Below, one piece after another: positions 26,975 to 35,897 of a stretch of DNA of 64,000 bases. The translations under genes and the position numbers were made by a program. The notes under the pieces were generated by a model. It worked only from the letters and a program-made list of their open reading frames with translations. It was not told the DNA's origin and did no database searches. How positions within the stretch are numbered: position 1 is the first letter of the stretch; each line of letters starts with the position of its first letter. This stretch comes from UBA8524 sp964215915 (GTDB taxonomy: Bacteria; Bacteroidota; Bacteroidia; UBA8524), in NCBI GenBank assembly GCA_964215915.1, contig CAXPEB010000047.1, positions 1 through 64,000 on the forward strand, read 5' to 3'.

Positions 26975-27340
26975 ATGAGAAACATCGCAAATACCTACCA
27001 GCTCAATTTCATTATTAAAAACACGAATGGCAAAAATTACGGTTTGTGTGAAACACACAATCCTACATTCCGGACATTATCCAACTTTATCACATGCATT
27101 CCATGGACAATAGTTGCTTCTGATGTTATTGATGGATTAAATGACATCCTTAATCAACAGATTCAATCGGATGAATTTGAAACGCAGAATGTCATTGTCG
27201 AAGCGTCGTTCACTCATTGTTTGTTTTTTGATGGCACCAAGCTGCTAGGTATTAATAGTCCCGATCTCACCATTCCCACAGTTGATCTCAGAGACATTAT
27301 GGTTGAATGGAAAAGCTTTCTACAATTAGTTGGGGTATGA
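26975..27340 (+). CDS. AT-rich orphan protein, unknown; possibly immunity-type
   Basis: The ATG at 26975 gives 121 residues (MRNIANTYQLNFIIKNTNGK). An in-frame TTG 13 codons earlier is less likely. The sequence looks like a real small alpha/beta protein with hydrophobic periodicity and a C-terminal acidic helix (DLRDIMVEWKSFLQLVG), a pattern often seen in polymorphic-toxin immunity proteins. This is a resemblance only. No toxin gene is adjacent. Base composition is clearly more AT-rich than the neighbouring repeats and genes, which suggests it came in with the surrounding element. It is the only plausible gene between 25.5 and 28 kb. Confidence 0.55.
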   Translation: MRNIANTYQLNFIIKNTNGKNYGLCETHNPTFRTLSNFITCIPWTIVASDVIDGLNDILNQQIQSDEFETQNVIVEASFTHCLFFDGTKLLGINSPDLTIPTVDLRDIMVEWKSFLQLVGV

Positions 27341-27990
27341 AAATATTGTTCCCCCATTTGTAGGACTGGATTTAAACAAATATTGGGTGTAATAATAGTT
27401 GTAAACGAAGAGGAAGGCGGGGGAGACTCATATCTTTCGTTTTTATGCGGATATCGTTGCTATTGGCTTTTTGTTCTCATGCTGCCTGTTTCCTTTATGG
27501 AGATTCCAGCTCGCAGCTTAATAAGGTAAATATAAACTCATCTTTGGGGTTTCAGCTAATTACTCATCGCATGTTCCTTGGCTTAAAAAAGTTGAAGTGG
27601 ACCCTCCCAAGGGTTCGCTATTTCGCAAGTTTGGTCTTTTTTATTTTATCGTACGGGGAGAGAAGTTTACCGCGTCCCCGATCCCGTCGGCGTCAGCCGG
27701 TTACGGGACGATACAGCGGCTCGGCGAATGCAATGAGCCTTAGCCGCTGTTATGCGGGGATTCCCCTACGGGCTACGAAAACAATAAAATGCGGCGTTTG
27801 TCGCATTTTTTGTTTTGAGTGAGCAGTAACAGTGTGGAGTGCGACCTTCAACAGGCCCAGATTATTACACTGTTCCCTCGCACTGTTACTCGCACTTCCA
27901 TGCTGAAAACTCACACCTCGCCTTTTGCCGGCTTTTCCGCTATCTGGGTTGACTAGGACGAGAAGTTTACCGCGTCTCTGATCTCCTCAA
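27341..27990. repeat. Gene-free stretch with repeat A copy 2 and repeat C copy 3
   Basis: 27635-27776 is repeat A copy 2, ending in an exact 18-bp copy of the tRNA-Glu 3' end (27759-27776). 27808-27983 is repeat C copy 3. Short open frames here fall within the repeats and are not believable genes. 27341-27600 shows nothing I recognise. Confidence 0.75.
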
Positions 27991-28060
27991 ATAGTCGACC
28001 CGATTCAGCCTCCTGTAAGGTCTTGACGATCTGGGTCTCTGTGAATTTTGATTTTTTCAT
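27991..28060 (-). pseudogene. 5' stub of an IS3-family transposase OrfA
   Basis: From the ATG at 28060 the minus strand encodes MKKSKFTETQIVKTLQEAE followed by SGR. This is the typical start of the HTH protein (OrfA) of IS3-family elements. After roughly 22 residues the similarity stops at the repeat C boundary. OrfB and the terminal inverted repeats are missing. It is a truncated relic. Confidence 0.75.
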
Positions 28061-28093
28061 GCTGACTGATTTAAAGTTAGTACTTTCCAACTT

Positions 28094-28747
28094 CTAACCA
28101 GTCCGGATTTTGGGGCTGCTTACAGTCATGTAATTCACCAACATTCTTAGCAGTAAAAAGGGCAAAACGATAACAACCGATCCCCACCTGTTTTCGGGCG
28201 TGAATATTTCCGGATACCCTTTTACCACAAAGAACATCAATACACCACCGATAATAATGGAGAGGTGCAATACAATCGCGTTAGGGTTAAAAACACCAAA
28301 GTGGATTTTCAGCGGTTGTTGGGTCTTATGTAAATACAAGCGTTCGAGCAATACAAAAACCACATTGCCGTTGAAAAACCAGTTTTGAAAGAACAATACC
28401 CGCATATTGGCGGTCGTAATTTCCGGGCTACCCCAACCGGCAATGAACCCGAAAAACACGACAATAAACACCCAATAAATCCCCATCAGGAATAAGCCTC
28501 CCCAGAAGTCGACAGACCTGCTTTTTTCATTTTTATCGGCTACGAGAACCGCGTTTATGTTTCGCTTGTAGTAAATCCGATCCATAGCCACGCGGACAAG
28601 CTCATTCCACCAAAAGAAATAGATAAGGTAAAAAACGGTGGTCTGTCCGCTCAATACGGCAAGCAGGGTCAATACCGCAAAAGTGAGAAAATCCAATTGT
28701 CGGTAATGCCGGGCCTGCTGCCCCATGAGGGAGAAGAATCGTTTCAT
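28094..28747 (-). CDS. Integral membrane protein of unknown function (DUF6498-like)
   Basis: 217 residues with about six hydrophobic segments, including LTFAVLTLLAVLSGQTTVFY, FLMGIYWVFIVVFFGFI, LHLSIIIGGVLMFFVV and VVIVLPFLLLRMLV. Charged loops carry RIYYKRNINAVLVADKNEK. The pattern recalls the DUF6498 membrane family, which has no assigned function. It is probably monocistronic, next to the decayed IS/tRNA repeat zone on one side and a gene-free stretch on the other. Confidence 0.75.
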   Translation of the reverse strand: MKRFFSLMGQQARHYRQLDFLTFAVLTLLAVLSGQTTVFYLIYFFWWNELVRVAMDRIYYKRNINAVLVADKNEKSRSVDFWGGLFLMGIYWVFIVVFFGFIAGWGSPEITTANMRVLFFQNWFFNGNVVFVLLERLYLHKTQQPLKIHFGVFNPNAIVLHLSIIIGGVLMFFVVKGYPEIFTPENRWGSVVIVLPFLLLRMLVNYMTVSSPKIRTG

Positions 28748-29117
28748 GCGGTTTCGTAAGTTATTCGGTCCATCCTTAGCTTCTTCTCCTCTCTGTTGGC
28801 GAGATTGATGGCAAAATAACGGAAACTACCCTATCATTAGAAAGCGAGATAAGCCTCAAGTCCCCTGCGGAGGAACGATAATCCACTTATTCGGCAACAA
28901 AAAAGAACAACCTAAACGACAGGCATTCAAAAATGTTGAAACGCTTTCTCTGTCCCCAGGTTTTCATCCTGATCCCCGAAACCTGCGCTTACCGCCCTAT
29001 CATACCCTGGATCCATATAACTCTGCGTTCACAGGCAGCAATATCACATGGATTGCGCTAACTTGCTTAATACAAGAGGCTTGGTGAAGCCCCTGAAAAA
29101 CCGGTAAAAAGCGTGAC
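28748..29117. other. Gene-free stretch with a tRNA-Glu anticodon-arm fragment
   Basis: No coding frame is convincing here. CCAGGTTTTCATCCTG at 28956-28971 is an exact 16-nt copy of the tRNA-Glu anticodon arm (25411-25426), without the rest of the tRNA. Confidence 0.65.
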
Positions 29118-29798
29118 ATGAAAAACGGCCTTCTCACAATCGTTCTGATCGTAATAACCGGCACGGTCAAATCCCAAACGACAAGGTACTTTGAATTCAG
29201 GCAACCGCTTGACAGCACGTTTACCTCTTTCATCGCAGCGACCTCAGATACCGCAGTAATTAATGATGTCCTTCATGAACTTTCTCAACCTATTGACCAA
29301 CGAAAATTCATCAGTGGAAAGGTAACCAAAGGTGATGGAGGCTTTAATTATGATGGGGCAAATTGGCATACCTGGCATTTTGTTACGAACGAATGGCAAT
29401 TGACCCGTTTTAACGTAGAACACTGCGATGGCATCTCTTCCCTGATTGGTAACCACCCATCGGTAATCAATGGAGACACCATCTACTTTTGTCCCTGGAA
29501 CTCCTACCCTTACCAGGAAGTACGCAACCCCGGACTTTCGCTGAAGAAACTGTCTCCTCATACGCATCTCATAATTTACCCCAACCCTGCATCAAACGAA
29601 GTGCACTTTCTATGGAAGGGCCCTTCGGATACTCTTTCCATAAACGTCTATAATACTTTAGGAGCACTCCTATGGACAACCACGCTATCGAGACAACAGA
29701 ATACCTTGGATATTAGCAACTTAAGCAATGGCTTATACTTCGTGTACTTTTCGGATGGAAGTACGTTTGGAATGGAAAAACTGATGCTGGAGAGATAA
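29118..29798 (+). CDS. Small secreted protein with type A T9SS sorting domain
   Basis: 226 residues. A signal peptide (1-19, ending VKSQ) is followed by ~130 residues I do not recognise, with GGFNYDGANWHTWHF and IYFCPWNSYPYQE. The type A sorting domain starts at IIYPNPASNEVHF and ends NGLYFVYFSDGSTFGMEKLM. It is probably surface-exposed or released. The cargo part is short for the class. It shares no operon with its neighbours. Confidence 0.85.
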   Translation: MKNGLLTIVLIVITGTVKSQTTRYFEFRQPLDSTFTSFIAATSDTAVINDVLHELSQPIDQRKFISGKVTKGDGGFNYDGANWHTWHFVTNEWQLTRFNVEHCDGISSLIGNHPSVINGDTIYFCPWNSYPYQEVRNPGLSLKKLSPHTHLIIYPNPASNEVHFLWKGPSDTLSINVYNTLGALLWTTTLSRQQNTLDISNLSNGLYFVYFSDGSTFGMEKLMLER

Positions 29799-30143
29799 AA
29801 ACACTTCTCCTGTTTCTCAGGGTCGCGGTTTTTTCCAGAACGTGCATACACGAACTACCAAGCCATTGGGATTTATTCCGGCAAATCCAAGTTAACCGGT
29901 GACGAGGCATCTCCCTCCACCCAGTTCACGGGTTGGCAAATTGTGCTAAAAGTAAAAAATGAGGATTCCGCTAAACCCAGGTACTGTTCCACACTGAAAA
30001 CTCAACCTTCGTTTCCTGCCGACACCCATATTTACTGCCAAGTGTTGTAAACATGATGCAGTTGGGCACTTATGATTCACCACTCTGCATTATTTATTCT
30101 GTAATAATGCGTATTTTTCGCATCAAACCTCAGCTCTCATTCA
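29799..30143. other. Gene-free stretch with a worn repeat C fragment
   Basis: CACACTGAAAACTCAACC around 29990 followed by TTTCCTGCC resembles the middle of repeat C (CACGCTGAAAACTCACACC). Just before the next gene, TGCGTATTTTTCGCA could form a short hairpin and contains a near-consensus -7 box (TATTTTTC). No gene is supported. Confidence 0.5.
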
Positions 30144-33100
30144 ATGAACCCATTTTGTTTTCTGTCCATTATGCTTAGAAACACCCTGTCCAGCTGTGTT
30201 AGTCTGGTAATATTATTCGGCTTAACCCCTACCAAGGCTCAAGAACCCTCATACTCGCCACTTACCCATTACATTCAAGAGAATCTTGGTCAGGTTAAGG
30301 ATCAACACGGTAACCCGCGTCCGGATGTTTTCGTCATCGGAACAGCTGGCCAATTGGGCTTTCATTTGCGGAAATGTGGCATGAGCTATCAGCTTTATCA
30401 TCAGGGGACTGGCTCAAACGACAAGCCTGAGCAAATAGACAACGCTTCAAATAATTTGACCATATATCGGTTGGATATGAATTGGCTGAACTGCCAGGGC
30501 ATGAACCAATTCAAACTGTCAGATGAAAACCCAGGGTATTCCAACTACTACAATGTAGCTCGGGGCATGGAGCCGGCTTTATTTGTTAGAGACTACCGAA
30601 AACTGATAGCAAAAAACATTTGGCCTGGTGTGGATCTTCACCTCAGTGTTCAAGATGAGCAAGTGGAAACCGATTGGTACTTGGAAAAAGCGGCAGATCT
30701 CTATCACATTCAAATTGAGATTAAGGGAGCTGAAATCAGCATAGAAGACGGATGCCTGATCATGAAAACTCCATTTGGAGAAATCAGGGAAGGAAAGCTC
30801 AAAGTGCTGCAGGGAAACAAACAACTTAAAGCGCATTGGATGCTCAACAATAACATTATTAGTTTTGAGGTAGAAGGCGCTAATCCGGAGCTTCCTCTCA
30901 TTATTGACCCTCCCACTAGAATATGGAGCAGCTATTATGGTGGGACAGGAGAAGAAAAAATAAGCGGCTCCGTAGTCGATAAGAACGAAAACCTGATTGT
31001 CGGCGGAAATGCAAATTCGCTGAACCTCACCACGTACGGAATCCACCAACGCAACTTCGGAGGTGGAGCAAGCGGTTTATTTGTTGGGGATGGATTGGTT
31101 GCCAAGTTCAATGATAAAGGCATTCGGATCTGGGCGACTTATTACGGTGGTAATCAGCCGGATAATGTTTTTTCCGTCACCACAGATTCTTCCGATAACA
31201 TCTATTTTGTTGGCCGAACCAGATCAGATACGGGAATCGCTTCCCATGGCGGTCACCAAACCACTTATGGCGGTTGGCTATATGATGGATTCATAGTGAA
31301 ACTAAATACGAATGGAATTCGGCAGTGGAGCAGCTACATCGGCGGTTCCAGTAGTGATCAATCCTATTCTTGCGCAATTGATCCGGATCAAAATGTATAT
31401 ATCACAGGCTATTCATATTCCAATACTCAAATTGCAACACCCGGGGCCTGGCAATATGATGTTGGAGCTATTGGAAGTGATGCATTCCTGATGAAATTCA
31501 CCCCCGGAGGCACCAAAATCTGGGGAACTTATTTGGGTGGATCAGGAATGGATCAGGCATACGGATGTACCACAGACGATTCCGGTCACGTATATCTTTG
31601 CGGATATGCAGATTGTATCTCGACAATGGGATACAATAGCTCACATCAGGACACGAATGCCGGTGGATTTGATGCCTTTCTTTCCAAGTTTGATAGCAGT
31701 GGAGCTTTATTATGGAGTACTTATTACGGCGGCGAAGCAGAAGACATCGCTTATTCTTGTAAAATCGGCAAGGAGGGTAATATTTACTTTGTAGGCACTA
31801 CCCTGAGTGACTCAAATATTGCTTCTTCCGGGGCTTTTCAAAACAGGCGGGCAGGAGACCAGGACTTGTTTATTGCTAAATTCGATCCGGGTGGACAATG
31901 GTTATGGGGAAGCTACTTCGGTGGCAACGCAGACGAAATAACCGACTTCAACAGTCTCACTTTGGACCGGCAGGGGAATATATACTTCACAGGAGGTTCT
32001 TTATCAATTACTGGCATTGCCTCCTCCGGAGCGTATCAAATGAACAACTCAGGAATAAATGATGCATTTCTGGTAAAATTCACCCGCCAGGGTACACGCG
32101 TGTGGTCAACCTATTACGGTGGCAACGGTAATGACCTCGGTGGAGCCCTCTGTACAACCAGTGAAGATGAATTGTACATGACCGGAAGTTCATCGACCCA
32201 GTCTGGACTCGCAACACCTGGCACCCTGCAATATTTAAATGGAGGAGGAACGGATGGATTACTCACAAAATTCCGTGTGATTGAATCCAATACAATTTCC
32301 CAAGATCAATTTGTATGTTCCGGAAATGAAGCCCATAACTTATTCGGGCCTTCATACTCCAATGCCGGTTTTACCTATCGGTGGCTAAAATCTGTTACCG
32401 ATTCTCTCTCTGGTTTTTATGCAGCTGGAGGGAACGACTCATCTTCAACATATAGCCCCGGAGTAATTATCCAAAAAACCTGGTACAAAAGGGTGCTGTC
32501 GCAGCATAGCATCCACGATACCTCGAATGTAGTGCTGCTCCAACCTGCAACGTTTCCAACTGCACATGCTTTGTTATTGGACGACAGCCTTTGTTTTGGC
32601 GACTCTTTAAGAATCTTTGATCTTAGCAATTTTAACGGAGATAGTGCCTTAAGCTTAAATTGGTTTTGGCATGATACCCTGCTTGGCTCTGGTGACACAT
32701 TTTCCTTCCTCCCTGCGACCGTTGGCATTGATAGTATTCAACTCATCGTAACCAGTAATAAAGGGTGTGCCGATACGACCTCATTCTCGTATCACCTTTT
32801 TAGGATTGACCATCGCAAGGTCCTACAGTCAGATTCAGGCGCACTATGCCCCGGAGATTATCGACTGTTATATTCAACCATAGACCCCGGCTTAACTTTT
32901 GACTGGATTCACAATGGACAAAGCATTAAGCAAGGTATCGATAGCTCCATTCTCGTAAATGATACCGGATCCTATTGGATTAACATTTCCTCACAGGAAG
33001 GGTGTTATGCACTCAGTGACACCTTGAATCTGGTTTATGCGGAACTGCCTGAATTGACACTGCACTCAGATGAGAGTTCTCTTTGTCAAAACACCTGGAT

Positions 33101-34025
33101 TTATGTCACTGACACCACACAGAGTAGCCCTGCCTATCAAAGAAAATGGTGGCTGGACGGACAATTACATGGTTCCACAAAATCCATTCATCTCCAACTT
33201 ACGGACACGGGTGAGCACTGGTTCGTGTTAAGAGCAGAAACAGCAACTGGGTGTTCGGTGTCTGACTCTCTGTCTGTTATGGTGATATCAAACCCGCAGA
33301 TCATGGGTCTTAATGGCGTCGTTACGAATACCAGAATCGATTCATCCTACTTATATACTTCCCTGGCCCAAACTGCGCAAACCTATATCTGGACGCTTAA
33401 CGAAGGACACTTGATTTCCGGACAAGGAACGAATCAGGCAACTATCAATTGGAACGACACAACCAAAGGAGGAATCTCTCTTTTGGTAACTTCCCAAGAA
33501 GGTTGTATGGATAGTACACACTATGCTGTGACTATGGATTTGGCACCGGCAATCTATCAATTCAGCCCGCAAAACGGAAAACAGGGGGATACGATCAGCG
33601 TAGAGGGAGTGAATTTTACCCGCACCACTTTTGTTTCTGTTGGCGGCGTCATGACTCAATCCTATCAGATTCAAGACCATCGCCATCTTACCGCTATTTT
33701 GGGAACCGGAGATGATGGAAAGGTTCGTGTAGAAACCCCATATGGAAATGCTGAATTAGGCACCTTTAACTTCCAGGGAGTTTCAGCACGCCCCATCCGG
33801 AAAGAGCAATTCCGTATTTATCCAAACCCCGTATACAATCACCTATACATTGAAAGGATAGGAAGTCAACAAAGCATATTCTTTGAGTTGTATGATGCAA
33901 ATGGACGGCTAATTAAATCAGGGGAACACTCAGAGGGCATGGTTGCTTTAGACACAGAAGAATTATCTGCGGGGTTATATTTCTTATATATTGAAGGGCA
34001 AAGGTTTACGGTTGAGAAATATTAG
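30144..34025 (+). CDS. SBBP-repeat surface protein with Ig-like, IPT/TIG and type A T9SS sorting domains
   Basis: 1293 residues (ATG 30144, or 30171 for a tighter signal peptide MLRNTLSSCVSLVILFGLTP). The N-domain (about 35-255, HYIQENLGQVKDQHGN ... LPLIIDPPT) is the one usually found before SBBP propellers. Eight or so SBBP repeats follow, each with a WSTYYGG-type start and DSSGNIYFVG-type end (about 258-715). Then come Ig-like modules with regular Cys, an IPT/TIG domain (IYQFSPQNGKQGDTISVEGV), and the sorting signal (FRIYPNPVYNHLYIE ... AGLYFLYIEGQ). It is exported by the type IX system. The ligand is unknown. Confidence 0.9.
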   Translation: MNPFCFLSIMLRNTLSSCVSLVILFGLTPTKAQEPSYSPLTHYIQENLGQVKDQHGNPRPDVFVIGTAGQLGFHLRKCGMSYQLYHQGTGSNDKPEQIDNASNNLTIYRLDMNWLNCQGMNQFKLSDENPGYSNYYNVARGMEPALFVRDYRKLIAKNIWPGVDLHLSVQDEQVETDWYLEKAADLYHIQIEIKGAEISIEDGCLIMKTPFGEIREGKLKVLQGNKQLKAHWMLNNNIISFEVEGANPELPLIIDPPTRIWSSYYGGTGEEKISGSVVDKNENLIVGGNANSLNLTTYGIHQRNFGGGASGLFVGDGLVAKFNDKGIRIWATYYGGNQPDNVFSVTTDSSDNIYFVGRTRSDTGIASHGGHQTTYGGWLYDGFIVKLNTNGIRQWSSYIGGSSSDQSYSCAIDPDQNVYITGYSYSNTQIATPGAWQYDVGAIGSDAFLMKFTPGGTKIWGTYLGGSGMDQAYGCTTDDSGHVYLCGYADCISTMGYNSSHQDTNAGGFDAFLSKFDSSGALLWSTYYGGEAEDIAYSCKIGKEGNIYFVGTTLSDSNIASSGAFQNRRAGDQDLFIAKFDPGGQWLWGSYFGGNADEITDFNSLTLDRQGNIYFTGGSLSITGIASSGAYQMNNSGINDAFLVKFTRQGTRVWSTYYGGNGNDLGGALCTTSEDELYMTGSSSTQSGLATPGTLQYLNGGGTDGLLTKFRVIESNTISQDQFVCSGNEAHNLFGPSYSNAGFTYRWLKSVTDSLSGFYAAGGNDSSSTYSPGVIIQKTWYKRVLSQHSIHDTSNVVLLQPATFPTAHALLLDDSLCFGDSLRIFDLSNFNGDSALSLNWFWHDTLLGSGDTFSFLPATVGIDSIQLIVTSNKGCADTTSFSYHLFRIDHRKVLQSDSGALCPGDYRLLYSTIDPGLTFDWIHNGQSIKQGIDSSILVNDTGSYWINISSQEGCYALSDTLNLVYAELPELTLHSDESSLCQNTWIYVTDTTQSSPAYQRKWWLDGQLHGSTKSIHLQLTDTGEHWFVLRAETATGCSVSDSLSVMVISNPQIMGLNGVVTNTRIDSSYLYTSLAQTAQTYIWTLNEGHLISGQGTNQATINWNDTTKGGISLLVTSQEGCMDSTHYAVTMDLAPAIYQFSPQNGKQGDTISVEGVNFTRTTFVSVGGVMTQSYQIQDHRHLTAILGTGDDGKVRVETPYGNAELGTFNFQGVSARPIRKEQFRIYPNPVYNHLYIERIGSQQSIFFELYDANGRLIKSGEHSEGMVALDTEELSAGLYFLYIEGQRFTVEKY

Positions 34026-34081
34026 TTTTCTTTCCTCACCCCTCTATACCCCCATTCCCTCACCCGCTTTCACCAAACACA

Positions 34082-35062
34082 CTACCTGATGGAAACAGCG
34101 ACATTGCCAACCTTGTGTCCCAGTTCCACATATTTATGGGCTTCCCTGATGTTTTCCAGCGGATAGGTCCTGTCAATGACAGGCTTGAAATCACCCTTTT
34201 CCGCAATCCCTTTCAAAAAATCCAGGTCTTCCTTCTTCCAATGGAAATTGGAGGAGGCTACAATAACTTTTCGATCTTTAAAAAGAGACGAAAAAACCGC
34301 AGCCAGAATATGGGAAAACCCGAAATCCGTGCGCAGGTATTTCCCTTTTGGTTTAAGCAAATGCATACAGACTTTCATGGACGTTTTGCCAACCGTGTCA
34401 AAAATCAGGTCGTACTTTTTATCCTCCCGGGTAAAATCCTGTCGGGTGTAATCCATCACTCTGTCTGCTCCTATCAACTTGATCCTTTCCATATTCCGCG
34501 TACTGCAAACTCCTGTGACTCTAGCCCCGAAATATTTCGCCAATTGAACCGCTGCAGAACCTACCGAACCAGATGCCCCGTATATCAATACCTCGTGCCC
34601 GTTTTTGATTTTACCCTTTTTCTTCAGGTAAACCAATGCAGAAAGGGACCCGTTGACCATACAAGCGGATTCTTCAAAAGATAGGTTTTCCGGTTTAACG
34701 TGAATCAACCCATTCTCCGGAATACACTTGTACTCGGCATAGGCACCAAAACTTAGTCCCGTATATCCGAATACCTGATCACCGGCTTTGTACCGTTTAA
34801 CCGTCGGTCCAACCGCTTCAATGGTCCCGGAGAACTCCATGCCCAATACCTGATTTTTCGGTTTCTTGAATCCAAACATCAACCCCACCGGCAGTTTTAA
34901 TAGGGGTGGATGATTGAATCCCCGCATCCTGGGATCCTCTGCGGTTACTGAAGTGGCTTGTATTCTAACCAGCACCTCATTGCTTTTGGGAGCCGGTTTT
35001 TCAATTTTGGCTATCTGCAGTACTTCTGGGTTGCCATACCGACTGAATACCGCGGCTTTCAT
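34082..35062 (-). CDS. Zn-independent MDR-type NAD(P)H quinone oxidoreductase/alcohol dehydrogenase
   Basis: The ATG at 35062 (MKAAVFSRYGNPEVLQI) gives 326 residues; the TTG six codons upstream is less natural. Medium-chain dehydrogenase features are the GroES-like N-domain with VLGMEFSGTIEAVG and the nucleotide-binding motif VLIYGASGSVGSAAVQLAKYFG. The catalytic zinc cysteine is absent, as in quinone oxidoreductases. It follows the Crp-type regulator gene by 80 bp on the same strand, so the regulator may control it. The substrate is unknown. Confidence 0.88.
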   Translation of the reverse strand: MKAAVFSRYGNPEVLQIAKIEKPAPKSNEVLVRIQATSVTAEDPRMRGFNHPPLLKLPVGLMFGFKKPKNQVLGMEFSGTIEAVGPTVKRYKAGDQVFGYTGLSFGAYAEYKCIPENGLIHVKPENLSFEESACMVNGSLSALVYLKKKGKIKNGHEVLIYGASGSVGSAAVQLAKYFGARVTGVCSTRNMERIKLIGADRVMDYTRQDFTREDKKYDLIFDTVGKTSMKVCMHLLKPKGKYLRTDFGFSHILAAVFSSLFKDRKVIVASSNFHWKKEDLDFLKGIAEKGDFKPVIDRTYPLENIREAHKYVELGHKVGNVAVSIR

Positions 35063-35142
35063 AAGTGTATTCACTATCAATAATCCTTTTCAGGCAAAGT
35101 AATAGCACTACCCAAAGCGGAAATTTGATGCAGGTCAAATAA

Positions 35143-35718
35143 TCACCCCGATGCTAGTTTAGACCTGATCCGGGAAAGCGTTTCCAGAGAGACATTCAGA
35201 TATGAGGCTATGAGGGTTACAGGCAACTGCTGCACTATTCTGGGATCTTTTTTAAGCAGACTCAAATACCGCTGGGAAGCATCCATGGTCTGAAACTCTC
35301 TCAGCCTTTGCTCAAACCAGGTAGCATAGTATTCGATAAACATTTTGTCCAGCATCATTACCTCGGGATACTTCTCTTTCACTTTATGAAAGCGACTGTA
35401 GTCAATGATCGTTACTTCCAGGTCAGTCAGGGCTTCGATGTAAACATCTGCCGGTTTTCTCATGATATAGCTATCCAGTGACACCGCCACATCATCGTGG
35501 AAGTACACTTCGGTGGTTATTTCTTTCTCATTATGTTCATAGAACTTTCTGGCAACACCGTCTTTAATCAACAGATGCGCCATACAGACTTGTCCGGGCC
35601 GAAGCAGATACACCCCCTTGGCAAATTGCTTATTGACAAACCCTCCTTCTAATTCAGCATGGATATCAGGATTTAGGTTATTGGATAAGTCTTTGATTCT
35701 CTTTATGTATGGATTCAT
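35143..35718 (-). CDS. Crp/Fnr-family transcriptional regulator
   Basis: 191 residues. The N-terminal cyclic-nucleotide-binding-like beta roll spans about 20-115 (LLRPGQVCMAHLLIKDG, VYFHDDVAVSLDSYI). The C-terminal winged-helix starts around 150 (QLPVTLIASYLNVSLETLSRIR). The canonical cAMP-contact residues RxS are not evident and no Fnr cysteines are present, so the ligand is unclear. It resembles the many small Bacteroidota Crp-like regulators that control a neighbouring oxidoreductase, which here is the downstream gene. Confidence 0.88.
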   Translation of the reverse strand: MNPYIKRIKDLSNNLNPDIHAELEGGFVNKQFAKGVYLLRPGQVCMAHLLIKDGVARKFYEHNEKEITTEVYFHDDVAVSLDSYIMRKPADVYIEALTDLEVTIIDYSRFHKVKEKYPEVMMLDKMFIEYYATWFEQRLREFQTMDASQRYLSLLKKDPRIVQQLPVTLIASYLNVSLETLSRIRSKLASG

Positions 35719-35897
35719 GATTTACTCAACCCGTTTCGGTCAGAAGTGAATATAGGCTTATCGCTCCTAACGGAGCGAACGAATAAGCAGTTTGTAAGGG
35801 CCTGGCAAAGAATGAACGTGGAAGACGCATCGCCTATGAGTCTTGATATTTGGCATATTGGGTCTGCGAAAAACAATTAGCCATATACGCCTGAAGA

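Noticed and set aside
27445..27822. 125-codon plus-strand frame across repeat A copy 2
   Set aside because: Half of it is repeat sequence with stop-free GC-rich stretches. It ends within the tRNA-end copy and has no conserved counterpart in repeat A copy 1.
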